DNA of 36,119 bases from Campylobacterota bacterium (GCA_013151055.1 JAADIZ010000192.1:1-36119), one strand, 5' to 3'; positions 1-11,599 are shown, numbered from the stretch's first letter. The notes: a model not told the origin generated them from the sequence alone. Made by a program: numbers and translations.

Positions 1-26
1 TTTCAAAGCTAATCCAAATTTATAAG

Positions 27-114
27 TGGTGCCCGGAGCCGGACTTGAACCGGCACGCTCGCAATGAGCGAGGGATTTTAAGTCCCTTGCGTCTACCAAT
101 TCCGCCATCCGGGC
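27..114 (-). tRNA. tRNA-Leu (anticodon UAA)
   Basis: Read on the minus strand the segment folds as a class II tRNA. The 7-bp acceptor stem is GCCCGGA paired with TCCGGGC. The anticodon stem AGGGA/TCCCT encloses the loop CTTAAAA with anticodon TAA. A long variable arm follows (CTCGC...GCGAG), then a T arm with GTTCAAGTC. The 3' CCA is encoded in the chromosome at 29-27. The long variable arm and the UAA anticodon make this leucine, decoding UUA and UUG. It lies 35 nt downstream of tRNA-Gly and is probably cotranscribed with it; the operon may continue beyond the left edge. Confidence 0.97.
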
Positions 115-149
115 AAACGCATTATATTTAACTCTCTTTTCAAATTTAA

Positions 150-224
<75 letters not shown>

Positions 225-242
225 ATTCGAAAATGAGACGAA

Positions 243-271
243 ATTATATCAATTATTTGCGAAAATGTAAA
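243..271 (-). promoter_or_regulatory. sigma70 promoter of the tRNA-Gly/tRNA-Leu operon
   Basis: On the minus strand TTTACA (271-266) is followed after exactly 17 nt by TATAAT (248-243). This is a near-perfect housekeeping promoter ending 18 nt before the 5' end of tRNA-Gly at 224. Most other promoters here show only a -10, so the full -35/-10 pair fits a strongly expressed stable-RNA operon. Confidence 0.8.
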
Positions 272-301
272 GGGTTAAAATAGTATAAAGCACTAAAATC
301 A

Positions 302-307
302 TATAAT
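302..307 (+). promoter_or_regulatory. -10 box upstream of ilvD
   Basis: TATAAT stands 25 nt before the ilvD start codon at 332, with a purine-rich ribosome binding site (AAAGGA, 321-326) between them. No convincing -35 is visible, which is usual for Campylobacterota vegetative promoters. The region 225-331 holds only this and the divergent tRNA promoter. Confidence 0.55.
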
Positions 308-331
308 TCCAAAAAGAATTAAAGGAAAAAC

Positions 332-2029
332 ATGAGAAGTGATCAAGTAAAAAAAGGTTAAAAAAAGGTTACGACAGAGCTCCGCATAGGAGTTTGTTTC
401 GTGCAACAGGTGTTAAAGAAGAGGATTTTGATAAGCCATTTATTGGTGTGGCAAACTCTTTTATAGAGATAATTCCAGGACATTTTTTCTTAAATAAATA
501 TGGTGAAATTATCAAAGATGAGATAAGAAAAAATGGATGTATCCCATTTGAGTTCAATACGATTGGTGTAGATGATGGAATTGCTATGGGTCATGATGGC
601 ATGCTCTACTCTCTTCCTAGTCGCGAACTTATTGCAAACTCAATAGAGACTATGATGAATGCACATAAGCTAGATGCTATGATTTGTATCCCAAATTGTG
701 ACAAGATAATCCCTGGTATGATTAGGAGCTCTTAGAGTAAATGTTCCTACTGTTTTTGTAAGTGGGGGACCCATGAAAAAAGGTTATATTAAAGATGGTG
801 AACCTATAGATTTGGCGACTGCTTTTGAAGCTGTTGGTAAGTTTGAAAAAGGTGACATCACAGAAGATGAGCTCACAGAGATAGAGTGCAATGCATGTCC
901 TAGCGGTGGAAGTTGTGCAGGAATGTTTACAGCAAATAGCATGAACACTTTGATGGAAGCTATGGGTATAGCACTCCCTGGCAATGGAACTATCCCAGCT
1001 CTTACGCCTGAACGAGAAGTGTTGATAAGAAAAGCGGCTAAGAGAATTTGCGAAATAGCACTTGATGAGAAATTTAATTTTAGAAATATTTTAAATGAAA
1101 ATGCTGTTCGAAATGCTTTTGCGATAGATATGGCGATGGGTGGAAGTACAAATACAGTTCTTCACATGTTAGCAATCGCTAGAGAAGCAGGAGTTAATTT
1201 TAACATAGCAGATATCAATGACATAAGTAAAAAAGTTTCTCATATAACTAAAATTTCTCCATCATTGCCAAATGTTCACATGGAAGATGTTGATAGAGCA
1301 GGTGGAGTAAATGCCGTGATGAGTGAGATAAGTAAAATGAACACAGGTGCTTTACATACAGATAGTTTAACCGTAACGGGTGAAACTATCGGCGAAAGAA
1401 TTAAAGACTCTAGTATAAAAGATGATGAAGTGATACACCACTTGAAAAATTCATACTCTAAAACAGGAGGGTTGGCTATTTTATTTGGTAACTTGGCTGA
1501 GGAAGGGTGTGTTATAAAAACCGCTGGTATCATCGGTGAGAGAAGCTATAGAGGAAAGGCAGTTTGCTTTGAACAACAAGAGGCTATAGCTGGAATTGTT
1601 GGTGGAAAGTTAAAAAAAGGTGATGTTGCAGTCATAAGATATGAGGGACCAAGGGGCGGCCCCGGTATGCAAGAAATGCTAAGCCCAACTAGCTTAGTGG
1701 TGGGCATGGGTCTAGGAGCTGATGTGGCACTTATCACGGACGGAAGATTTAGTGGAGCTACAAGAGGACTTAGTATCGGTCATGTGTCTCCTGAGGCTGC
1801 TGAAGGCGGTATGATAGGGCTTCTTCAAGATGGCGATATCATACACATAGATGCAGATAAATATATACTCGAAGTTGAACTAAGTGATGAAGAGATAGCA
1901 AAAAGAAAAGCTAACTTCAAACCGAAAGTAAAAGATATAAAAGGAAGTTGGCTTAAACAATATAGGCAACTCGTAACAAATGCTAGTAATGGAGCAGTTT
2001 TGAAAACGGATTTTGATGACGATGACTAA
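332..2029 (+). pseudogene. ilvD: dihydroxy-acid dehydratase, disrupted by two frameshifts
   Basis: IlvD dehydrates 2,3-dihydroxy-3-methylvalerate and 2,3-dihydroxyisovalerate to the 2-oxo acids of isoleucine and valine synthesis, using a cluster bound by cysteines. Those cysteines are recognisable in [10 protein letters not shown] and [13 protein letters not shown]. The start ATG at 332 has a good ribosome binding site, but its frame stops after nine codons (TAA, 359-361), because AAAAAAAGGTT at 349-359 is repeated exactly at 360-370. The coding then continues in another frame to 735. At 724/725 two bases are missing from the conserved PGM-I-M-GALRVN stretch, and the rest runs uninterrupted in the original frame to 2029. 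Repairing both lesions gives about 562 residues, the normal family length. The gene overlaps marC downstream. The remaining coding looks undecayed, so this is either a very recent pseudogene or an assembly or consensus error. Confidence 0.9.
349..370 (+). repeat. 11-bp exact tandem duplication inside ilvD
   Basis: AAAAAAAGGTT occurs at 349-359 and again, directly abutting, at 360-370. Removing one copy restores the conserved IlvD N-terminus reading [12 protein letters not shown]. The unit is short and A-rich, as expected for slipped-strand replication or a consensus error. Confidence 0.95.
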
Positions 2030-2660
2030 TTTTTTTGATTTATTGCTTCAAGATACGATAACTATGATGGCGATAATGGACCCTTTGGGTGTTAGTGCCA
2101 TCATGATCTCTTTTTTGAGTGATGGAACAACAAAGAAAGATGTTTCTAAGATAGCACTAAAAACAACAACAACGATAATAATAGCTTTTTTTGTGGTTCT
2201 TGTAAGCGGAAACTTTTTACTAAAACTTTTTGGCATAGAGATAGACTCTTTAAAAGTTATGGGTGGAATTATTTTGCTTTTGATGGCTATAAAAATGGTA
2301 AATGGTATGGCAGAATCAAAAAATCAAACCAAACAAGAGAGGATGGAGGCAGAAAATCACGAAGAATTTTCTATAATTCCTCTTGCTATTCCTATAATCT
2401 TTGGCCCAGGAATTTTCGCTACTATCGTGATACTAAGAAATCAGAGCGAAGAATTTTCTTCTTTGATAGCTTTTATCGGAGCTTATCTTATAGTTGCTTT
2501 TAGTATCTATCTAGCACTTAGAAATAGTGTGCATATACAAAAATACTTAGGAATAACAGGTTCAAAAATCATAAGTAGGCTCATGGGATTGATAGTTGGT
2601 GCCATAGCGGTTCAATTTATAGTTTCAGGATTAAGTGTTCTCATAAAAGAGTATATGTGA
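2016..2660 (+). CDS. MarC/UPF0056 family inner-membrane protein
   Basis: About 214 residues with six hydrophobic segments and the MarC-family signature near the N-terminus ([17 protein letters not shown]), plus the conserved mid-protein stretch [20 protein letters not shown]. The family comprises multi-pass inner-membrane proteins of unknown substrate; the old link to antibiotic resistance has not held up. The coding overlaps the end of ilvD by 14 nt. ATG codons exist at 2016 and 2022 and a TTG at 2013. I chose 2016 because GGA (2008-2010) lies five bases upstream. The stop overlaps the GTG start of the next gene, so the three genes are probably one transcript. Confidence 0.88.
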   Translation: MTMTNFFDLLLQDTITMMAIMDPLGVSAIMISFLSDGTTKKDVSKIALKTTTTIIIAFFVVLVSGNFLLKLFGIEIDSLKVMGGIILLLMAIKMVNGMAESKNQTKQERMEAENHEEFSIIPLAIPIIFGPGIFATIVILRNQSEEFSSLIAFIGAYLIVAFSIYLALRNSVHIQKYLGITGSKIISRLMGLIVGAIAVQFIVSGLSVLIKEYM

Positions 2661-2863
2661 ATCAAGGTGGTTGGAGTTGTCCTCATGATACAGAAGGAGC
2701 TTGTGATATCATAAAAAAAGAGTGTGACCCAGGTGACAGGGGGTGTGTTTTATATAGAAAGGTAAAATTTTCAGATGTTAATTTACCATCAAATGAAGCT
2801 TTTGAGCAAAGAATGAAAAGAAAAATGAAAAAACTGCAAGAAGAGTTATGTAGAGATAAATAA
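2657..2863 (+). CDS. small Cys-rich conserved-looking protein, function unknown
   Basis: A 68-residue ORF starting with GTG that overlaps the marC stop (ATGTGA), implying translational coupling. The N-terminal half holds four cysteines and a histidine in the order CPH...C...C...C (SCPHDTEGACDIIKKEC, then GDRGCVLYR). This could bind a metal or form disulfides. The C-terminal half is a highly charged lysine/arginine-rich helix (FEQRMKRKMKKLQEEL). No signal peptide or membrane segment is present. I do not recognise the family. The strict overlap with marC and the ordered cysteines argue that it is a real gene. Confidence 0.72.
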   Translation: MNQGGWSCPHDTEGACDIIKKECDPGDRGCVLYRKVKFSDVNLPSNEAFEQRMKRKMKKLQEELCRDK

Positions 2864-2875
2864 TTATCTCTACAT
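2848..2875 (+). terminator. perfect 12-bp hairpin at the end of the ilvD-marC transcript
   Basis: ATGTAGAGATAA (2848-2859) pairs perfectly with TTATCTCTACAT (2864-2875) across the loop ATAA. The hairpin straddles the stop codon of the 68-aa protein (2861-2863). No clear T run follows on either strand, so it may act as an RNA-stabilising 3' hairpin or a Rho-assisted stop rather than a classical intrinsic terminator. Confidence 0.5.
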
Positions 2876-2901
2876 CAAAGGAGATTGTTTTTGAAATTTT
2901 T

Positions 2902-2949
2902 TCAAACCCAAATGAAAAATTACCTTGATAACTCTTGATTTGGGTTTGA
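2902..2949. terminator. 12-bp inverted repeat between convergent genes
   Basis: TCAAACCCAAAT (2902-2913) and ATTTGGGTTTGA (2938-2949) are perfect inverted copies separated by 24 nt. The repeat lies between the plus-strand small gene ending at 2863 and the minus-strand microprotein ending at 2967. That is the position of a bidirectional terminator, but neither side has a clean T tract. Confidence 0.45.
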
Positions 2950-2966
2950 TTTACGCAATATACATA

Positions 2967-3062
2967 CTACGCAATAACTGCATAAGCAAACGCAGCAAGG
3001 CTGATTACAGCAACAAAATCGAAAATACCTAATACTTGAAGAGGGTTTAATTTTGAGAACAT
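2967..3062 (-). CDS. 31-aa membrane microprotein
   Basis: On the minus strand ATG (3062-3060) opens a 31-codon frame ending in TAG at 2967. A near-perfect Shine-Dalgarno AAAGGAG lies at 3074-3068, five bases from the start. The peptide begins with a short polar stretch (MFSKLNPLQ) and then forms one continuous hydrophobic helix of about 20 residues (VLGIFDFVAVISLAAFAY), typical of a single-pass inner-membrane microprotein. A TATAAT lies just upstream. I know no family for it. Small subunits of membrane complexes look like this, but nothing nearby identifies a partner. Confidence 0.7.
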   Translation of the reverse strand: MFSKLNPLQVLGIFDFVAVISLAAFAYAVIA

Positions 3063-3088
3063 CTTAGCTCCTTTAAAATAATTTCGGA

Positions 3089-3094
3089 ATTATA
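3089..3094 (-). promoter_or_regulatory. -10 box of the 31-aa microprotein gene
   Basis: TATAAT reads on the minus strand at 3094-3089, 26 nt before the microprotein ATG at 3062, leaving a leader of about 20 nt that contains the ribosome binding site. This supports an independent monocistronic transcript. Confidence 0.55.
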
Positions 3095-3127
3095 TATAAA
3101 GATAGCTTAAAATATAATAAAATATAG

Positions 3128-3156
3128 CACTATATAAAAACTTATTTTATATAGTG
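3128..3156 (-). terminator. 12-bp hairpin downstream of the UPF0597 gene
   Basis: CACTATATAAAA (3128-3139) and TTTTATATAGTG (3145-3156) are perfect inverted repeats with a 5-nt loop. The hairpin begins 43 nt after the stop of the minus-strand gene at 3199. On that strand it is followed by a T-rich stretch (CTATATTTTATTATATTTTA), so an intrinsic terminator for the DUF4139/UPF0597 transcript is likely. It also lies upstream of the microprotein promoter and could be an operator instead. Confidence 0.5.
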
Positions 3157-3198
3157 TAACAAATTTACACTATTAATTTAATAAAAAATAAAGAAATG

Positions 3199-4479
3199 TT
3201 AATTTTTTTCCATTATTCCAAGAATTATATTGTCGGTTTCTTTCATTCCTGCTTTTGCGAGTATTCCTATGTTGCTTATAGTGTCTTCTATGTCATGACC
3301 AATGATACCATCCCCACTGTTGAGTGCTCTTTTGGATAGTGCTAACATAGAAGAATCAAATGCAGTATAAACTCCCGTTGCAATTTTCATGGCACACGAC
3401 GCCTTAGCTCCATCGCAAATGACTCCCGAGATATTTCCTAGAGAGTTGGTAATCGCCATAGAGACGCTATCATAATCCCCATCTTCAACAAAAGCCAAAG
3501 CACCACTAACGGCACTTGTAGCACAGATAACACCACAAAATGCAGAGAGTCTTCCTATGCTTGATTTCAGATGTATAGTAGTTAGGTGCGAAAAAAAAAG
3601 TGTTCTTATGAGTGTTTCATGGGATTTTTTTTGATCTTTACAATACCTTATGATAGGAAGTGAGGCTGCCATGCCTTGATTTCCACTTCCGCTTGTAGTC
3701 ATCACGGGCAGTGAGCAACCACTCATTCTAGCATCTCCACCAGCTGAAGCAAAACTAGCACATCTATTTCTTTGGTCATCACCATACAAGCCTTTTTGTA
3801 TATTTTTATTTATCATGCATCCTATATTTACACCATATTCACCATTTAGTCCAGCTTGAGCGATAGTGCTATTTCTTTTTACCACTAAGCCAAATAACTC
3901 TTCAATAAGAGATATATCTATACTTTTTGCAAGTTCATAGATACCTTTTACTGTGAGCTTTTCTCTTTTTTCATACGGTGTACCAAATTGTATATCATTG
4001 CAAGCTCTATTGATTACGCTTTTGCCATTTTTTTCTACTTTAGTTATATTGGTATGTAAATGTTTTATCTCGACCAATACACTATCGCTATCACTATATA
4101 CAACTGCTTTTGCATAAAGCGGTATATCTGTTGCATCGTGTATGACTTTAATAGTTTTTTTATCAAGAAATTTTTTGACTGCTTTTAAATCTTCTTTGTT
4201 GACTTGGCTTATCACCATCAGTTCTTTTGAAGCATCACCAGCAATTGCTCCCATCGCACAAGATGCTTCTATGCCTATCATTCCATCTGAGTTCGGGATA
4301 TTTACTGATTTTACATTTTTTATCATATTTCCAGAAACATATATATCTATTTTTTGTGCTTTTTTACCTAAAATTTCTACGGCTTTTGCACAAACATAAG
4401 CAAGTGCTATGGGTTCAGTACATCCCTGTGCAGGAACAATTTCTTCTTTTAGCAGACTTAGTACACTTTGTGTCGTCAT
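3199..4479 (-). CDS. UPF0597 family, L-cysteine desulfidase-like (CyuA/YhaM-like)
   Basis: A 426-residue cytosolic protein with the hallmark N-terminus EEIVPAQGCTEPIALAY of the UPF0597/serine-dehydratase-alpha superfamily. Archaeal L-cysteine desulfidase and E. coli CyuA (YhaM) degrade cysteine to pyruvate, ammonia and sulfide using a 4Fe-4S cluster. The expected cluster cysteines can be assigned to the FCGVICATS region and to the CxxxxxxC pair in VICDGAKASCAM; the QGC cysteine near residue 19 corresponds to the proposed catalytic one. A glycine-rich TSGSGNQGMAASLP stretch is also conserved. The ATG at 4479 lies 6 nt after the stop of the DUF4139 gene, so the two form an operon. Substrate (cysteine versus serine) cannot be decided from sequence. 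Confidence 0.8.
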   Translation of the reverse strand: MTTQSVLSLLKEEIVPAQGCTEPIALAYVCAKAVEILGKKAQKIDIYVSGNMIKNVKSVNIPNSDGMIGIEASCAMGAIAGDASKELMVISQVNKEDLKAVKKFLDKKTIKVIHDATDIPLYAKAVVYSDSDSVLVEIKHLHTNITKVEKNGKSVINRACNDIQFGTPYEKREKLTVKGIYELAKSIDISLIEELFGLVVKRNSTIAQAGLNGEYGVNIGCMINKNIQKGLYGDDQRNRCASFASAGGDARMSGCSLPVMTTSGSGNQGMAASLPIIRYCKDQKKSHETLIRTLFFSHLTTIHLKSSIGRLSAFCGVICATSAVSGALAFVEDGDYDSVSMAITNSLGNISGVICDGAKASCAMKIATGVYTAFDSSMLALSKRALNSGDGIIGHDIEDTISNIGILAKAGMKETDNIILGIMEKN

Positions 4480-4485
4480 TTTATT

Positions 4486-5904
4486 TTATTCCTTTGGTCT
4501 TTTGATTTCATATCCAAATTTTATAATTTTTGTTTTATTTGGAGCTAAGGTAAAGCTCCATATTGTTTTACCAATTTTGTTGATTTTTGCATTTTTAGTA
4601 TCAAACAGAGGCTTGATTTTTATATCTTCATTTTGTGAAATTGGCAATCTTTCTATTAGGTTGATTTTTTGTAAAATTTTACCATTATTTGTGATTTTAT
4701 ATTGCCAAACTAGCGTAGTTATCTTAGTATCTCCAAAAAATTGATTTTTGCTAAATTTCTTTTGTAGTGTTTTTTTAATTTTTATATTTTGATTTTCACC
4801 AAAGTATATATCAGTTTTGCTATCTTTTTTTATGTTTGGTAATACTTTTGAGCCAACTTGATTGTTGTCTAGATATATGAATGCACGAGCTCGCTGATAA
4901 AATCTGTTGCTTGTAAATTTTACTTTTAAATATGCACGAGAACTACTATACCCATCAATATCATTTTCAAATTTTATATTTTTTGTTTCTTTGCCTAATT
5001 TTACTATCTTTTCTTGATTATTTTTTATGCTTACGCGTAGAGCTACAAATGATGATGTAGTAAGATTTTCTCTATATATAGTATTTGTTTGCCCAGCCAC
5101 TTTATCCATAGCCATTGATATAGATTTTTTCATTAAAGAATTTCTTTTTTTAATAACATTCAAATATCTAGGATAAAAGGGCGTAGGTGCCACTGCTTGA
5201 TTATATGCATTTGAGTGGGCATATATGTCTAAATTATTAAAATTTTCACCAGTTTTTTGAATTATTTTAATCTTTTTTATAAGTGTCAAAGTCATCTTGG
5301 TACTACTAGCTTTGATATCGTAAAAATGCATAATTCTAAAATTTGACTCAGGATAGGTGATTTGTACAATCTCCTTATCTTTACATGTAGCGTGAGCTTT
5401 AAATATTCTATGCTTTTGTGCTTTTTGATTTTGTAACATTTTTAATCGCTCATTTGCTTTTTTCAATTCAACTTTCAAAGCAGATAATTTCTGGGTATTT
5501 TTCATATAATTTTTACTAAAGTAATCTATCGTTTTGGATATATCTTCGCCTTTTCTATTTTTTAGCGAAATTGTTTTTAGCATATCATTCGTCTCTTGCA
5601 AAGATATCATTCGATTTTGAATATTTTCAATTTTTAAAATTAATTTTTTTGTTTCTTGATTTTCAGAATTCTTTGGATTACTTAATGTGATATCGCTAAT
5701 ATCACAGTTTTTTGCCTTTATTGTGATATTTTCTAGATTGGCTTGCGTGGGAAGTTTTAAATATATATTTTCTTGATTATTTACTTGAAAACTCTTAGTG
5801 ATAAAAGATGTATTTGCATATATATCAATTCTTACATGTAGAGGGTTTGTTTGTGCAAATAGAAACACGGCGAGGGTCAAAAATAGATAAATTTTTTTAT
5901 ACAT
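4486..5904 (-). CDS. exported DUF4139 domain protein
   Basis: A 472-residue protein beginning with a signal peptide (MYKKIYLFLTLAVFLFA). A helical, lysine/glutamate-rich segment follows at about residues 85-160, predicted coiled coil. The C-terminal half is a beta-rich DUF4139-type domain: VALRVSI, then SSRAYLKVKF, a long run ending in VWQYKITNNGK, IERLPIS and IWSFTLAPNKTKIIKFGYEI. Related DUF4139 proteins are exported and mostly uncharacterised. It starts 85 nt from the divergent pyrG and precedes the UPF0597 gene by 6 nt. Function unknown; localisation to periplasm or outer envelope is inferred from the signal peptide. Confidence 0.75.
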   Translation of the reverse strand: MYKKIYLFLTLAVFLFAQTNPLHVRIDIYANTSFITKSFQVNNQENIYLKLPTQANLENITIKAKNCDISDITLSNPKNSENQETKKLILKIENIQNRMISLQETNDMLKTISLKNRKGEDISKTIDYFSKNYMKNTQKLSALKVELKKANERLKMLQNQKAQKHRIFKAHATCKDKEIVQITYPESNFRIMHFYDIKASSTKMTLTLIKKIKIIQKTGENFNNLDIYAHSNAYNQAVAPTPFYPRYLNVIKKRNSLMKKSISMAMDKVAGQTNTIYRENLTTSSFVALRVSIKNNQEKIVKLGKETKNIKFENDIDGYSSSRAYLKVKFTSNRFYQRARAFIYLDNNQVGSKVLPNIKKDSKTDIYFGENQNIKIKKTLQKKFSKNQFFGDTKITTLVWQYKITNNGKILQKINLIERLPISQNEDIKIKPLFDTKNAKINKIGKTIWSFTLAPNKTKIIKFGYEIKRPKE

Positions 5905-5927
5905 TTTACGCTCCGTAGTTTTTTATT

Positions 5928-5933
5928 ATTATA
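5928..5933 (-). promoter_or_regulatory. -10 box of the DUF4139 operon
   Basis: TATAAT reads on the minus strand at 5933-5928, 24 nt from the ATG at 5904. It is back-to-back with the pyrG -10 at 5952-5957 in an 84-nt divergent region. Confidence 0.5.
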
Positions 5934-5951
5934 TCATAATGTAAATTCGGA

Positions 5952-5957
5952 TATAAT
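5952..5957 (+). promoter_or_regulatory. -10 box of pyrG
   Basis: TATAAT lies 32 nt before the pyrG ATG at 5989, with AAGG (5977-5980) as ribosome binding site. No -35 and no attenuator-like hairpin is visible in the leader. Confidence 0.5.
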
Positions 5958-5985
5958 CACGGTTAATTAACAGTTTAAGGCGTAA

Positions 5986-9196
<3,211 letters not shown>

Positions 9197-9856
9197 TTAG
9201 TGAGTTTTGCCATTAATAACAGGTACAAAAAGACACTCTTCTAATTCTATCATTTCTATTTTTCTATCTGTTTTAATGAAACTAGTTATGATTTGTTTAC
9301 CATTTTTTTCTATGGGTGCCACTAGAATACCGCCTATTTTTAGCTGTTCAAATATCTTTTTTGGCACTTCTTTGATAGATGCAGAAAAGAGTATACGCTC
9401 ATATGGTGCAAAATCTCTCCAGCCATTTTGTCCGTCATCAAATCTGACATTTATATTATGAATTCCAAGTTGTTTAAATTTTTCTTTTGCTTCTTTTGCC
9501 AGTCTTTCAACTCTCTCAATACTAAAAACTCTTCTGATGAGTTTGCTCAAAATCAATGCTTGATAGCCACTTCCACATCCTATTTCTAAAACGCTGTCCG
9601 CACCTTTGCATTTAAGGGCTTCAGTCATTTTTGCAACAGTCAAAGGCGAGCTGATCCACTGGTTGGCGACTAATGGCAGCGCATCTAGTTTATATGCATG
9701 GAGACCAAGACCGATTGGCACAAAAGATTCTCTCTCGCTTGTAGCGATAGCATTAAAAACTTCATCGCTTATTTGGCACTTTTGTTTTATTTCTGTTGCC
9801 ATTTTTTTTGATTTTTCTAGCTTCATCTTTGAAGCAAAATTATCTGCTCTTGACAT
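9197..9856 (-). CDS. pcm: protein-L-isoaspartate O-methyltransferase
   Basis: Pcm methylates isoaspartyl residues in damaged proteins with S-adenosylmethionine, starting their repair. The 219-residue length is typical. The SAM-binding motif I is VLEIGCGSGYQALIL, preceded by the family signature QWISSPLTVAKM and followed by RVFSIER. It ends the purB-to-pcm minus-strand gene run, 8 nt after the nitrilase-family gene. Confidence 0.93.
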   Translation of the reverse strand: MSRADNFASKMKLEKSKKMATEIKQKCQISDEVFNAIATSERESFVPIGLGLHAYKLDALPLVANQWISSPLTVAKMTEALKCKGADSVLEIGCGSGYQALILSKLIRRVFSIERVERLAKEAKEKFKQLGIHNINVRFDDGQNGWRDFAPYERILFSASIKEVPKKIFEQLKIGGILVAPIEKNGKQIITSFIKTDRKIEMIELEECLFVPVINGKTH

Positions 9857-9864
9857 TTTTCTTA

Positions 9865-10587
9865 TTACTCCGCTATATTGATATATCGCCTCATTTTTTC
9901 TATCAGGCTTTTATCGTATTTTTTACTGATAATCTCTAAATTATCATTTTGTACTATCTCTCCAAAAGGCGTGATGATGCAACTATTTGATGCCATATCT
10001 TCGTCACTACTATTTGAAACTATCACAAAACATTGGTTCATGATTGCCAAAGCAATACTGAGAGATTTTAAATGTTCTTTTCTACCTTTTCCCCAGTATG
10101 AGGGAATTAGGATGATATCTGCACCTTTTATTTTGCCCCAAAGTTTACTAAATCTAAGCTCAAAACATATTAGTAAAGCAATTTTAGTTCCCTCTATATC
10201 AACTACTTTTATATCTTTTTCACTTCCTTGAGTAAAATATTTTTCTTCATTACCTAGTTTAAAAAGTTTTGCCTTAGCTCTTGAATAAATCTCTTTTTGA
10301 TTGTGATAAATTTTTGCGATATTGAAAAAATCTTCGCCTATTTTTAATACTAGAGTTAGACATATAGTTTTCTTGTGTGAGAGTTTTATGACTGCAGGTA
10401 AAATTTTTTTTGAAAAATCAGCACTTTTTTGAAGTTCTTCATATCTATAGCCACTAAGACAGAGTTCAGGAGCAAGTACAATAGAATTTTGCGGAGTATT
10501 TTTCACTAAAAAACTAAGAGTTTCAAAGTTTTCTTTAAAACTCTTTTTGCTGTATGCGAATTGTAGAGATACTAAGTCAGAAATCAT
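9865..10587 (-). CDS. carbon-nitrogen hydrolase (nitrilase/omega-amidase family)
   Basis: A 240-residue cytosolic hydrolase with the Glu-Lys-Cys triad of the nitrilase superfamily: Glu in [11 protein letters not shown], Lys in YSRAKAKLF, Cys in [14 protein letters not shown]. Such enzymes cleave amides or carbamoyl groups; which substrate is used here cannot be told. The start overlaps the last codons of nrdB. I prefer ATG at 10587 over the TTG one codon upstream. It is followed by pcm after 8 nt. Similar short amidases in this group are mostly uncharacterised. Confidence 0.85.
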   Translation of the reverse strand: MISDLVSLQFAYSKKSFKENFETLSFLVKNTPQNSIVLAPELCLSGYRYEELQKSADFSKKILPAVIKLSHKKTICLTLVLKIGEDFFNIAKIYHNQKEIYSRAKAKLFKLGNEEKYFTQGSEKDIKVVDIEGTKIALLICFELRFSKLWGKIKGADIILIPSYWGKGRKEHLKSLSIALAIMNQCFVIVSNSSDEDMASNSCIITPFGEIVQNDNLEIISKKYDKSLIEKMRRYINIAE

Positions 10588-11599
10588 CAAAAGATAAGCT
10601 ACCTTTGCTATAGTTTGCTACATTTCCTTCGAAAAAGTTGGTTTTTTGGTCATTAAATTTTGAAAAATCATCTACCCATTTTATAGGATGGTTTGCATTA
10701 TACATTTTTTTAAAGCCAACTGCAATTAACCTATCATCTATGAGATAGTGGATATATTCTTCTATGATATCATCTGTAAAGCCCATGATTTGGTTTTGCG
10801 TGATATATTTACCCCATTCAATTTCCAACTCTCCTGCTCTTTTAAACATTTCTAAAACTTTTTCTTCAAGTTTGGGTGTAAAAAGATCTGGTCTCTCTTT
10901 TCTTGTTGAATTTATCATATTTTGGAAAAGCAAAAGGTGAGTTATCTCATCTCTTTGTATAAATCTTATCATTTGTGCACTTCCAAGCATTCTGCCAGCT
11001 CTTGCTAGAGCATAGATAGCTGTAAAGCCAGCATAAAAATACAAGCCCTCAAGGATTTGATTTGCAAACATCGCCAAAACTATTTTTTCGTCCGTAACAT
11101 TGCCTGCTAACTCTTCATAAACACTTGATATATAATCATTTTTCTTTCTTAAAATTTCATCGTGTTTTTCCATCTCATAAATCAAATCTGTATCATCGCA
11201 AATCGCTTCAACCATAACTGCATAAGATTTGGAGTGATTTGCTTCTTCATAAGCTTGTCTGATAAGTATGGCATTTATTTCAGGTGCTGTTATGTATGGA
11301 TTTATATTGTCAGCTAAATTGTTTGTTTGAAAGCTATCCATACTGATAAGTTGTGACCAAACTAAGTCATACATTCTTTTTTCTGCATCTGTAAGTTTTC
11401 GGTTGTAATCTACTATATCTTTAGTGGTATCGACCTCTTTTGGAAACCAAGTATTTGCTTCCATCATGTCCCAAAGTTTAAGTGCCCATTGGTATTTTGC
11501 TTGTGTAAAGTTTAAAATGCCGTGTGGGTTACCACCAAATATCCTGCGTTCACTTAAAGTTTCTTGTGATTTTGGGTTGTATATGTGTTTTCTTTGCAT
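10577..11599 (-). CDS. nrdB: class I ribonucleoside-diphosphate reductase, beta subunit
   Basis: NrdB holds the diiron-tyrosyl radical that starts dNTP synthesis by NrdA under oxic conditions. The 340-residue protein has all expected ligands: Asp in SMDSFQ, Glu/His in EEANHSKSY, Glu in EGLYFYAG, and Glu/His in RDEITH. The tyrosine four residues after the first ligand His (SKSY) is present, so this is a tyrosyl-radical type rather than a Tyr-less class Ic protein. The C-terminus ends in SLSFDDF, the usual tail that docks on NrdA. AGAGG lies before the ATG, and the gene begins 41 nt after nrdG. Its partner nrdA is about 3 kb upstream, separated by the class III genes. Confidence 0.97.
   Translation of the reverse strand: MQRKHIYNPKSQETLSERRIFGGNPHGILNFTQAKYQWALKLWDMMEANTWFPKEVDTTKDIVDYNRKLTDAEKRMYDLVWSQLISMDSFQTNNLADNINPYITAPEINAILIRQAYEEANHSKSYAVMVEAICDDTDLIYEMEKHDEILRKKNDYISSVYEELAGNVTDEKIVLAMFANQILEGLYFYAGFTAIYALARAGRMLGSAQMIRFIQRDEITHLLLFQNMINSTRKERPDLFTPKLEEKVLEMFKRAGELEIEWGKYITQNQIMGFTDDIIEEYIHYLIDDRLIAVGFKKMYNANHPIKWVDDFSKFNDQKTNFFEGNVANYSKGSLSFDDF

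Noticed and set aside
349-370. Programmed -1 frameshift at the A7 tract as a normal way to express ilvD
   Set aside because: It would rescue only the first lesion; the 2-bp loss at 724/725 has no slippery sequence, and the tandem copy is better explained by duplication or error.
4142-4744. Overlapping plus-strand frames across the UPF0597/DUF4139 junction
   Set aside because: Hydrophobic translations come from the T-rich complement of lysine-rich genes; no start signal or homology recognised.
10577-11599. nrdB as a Tyr-less class Ic (Mn/Fe) subunit
   Set aside because: The tyrosine four residues after the first ligand histidine (HSKSY) is present.
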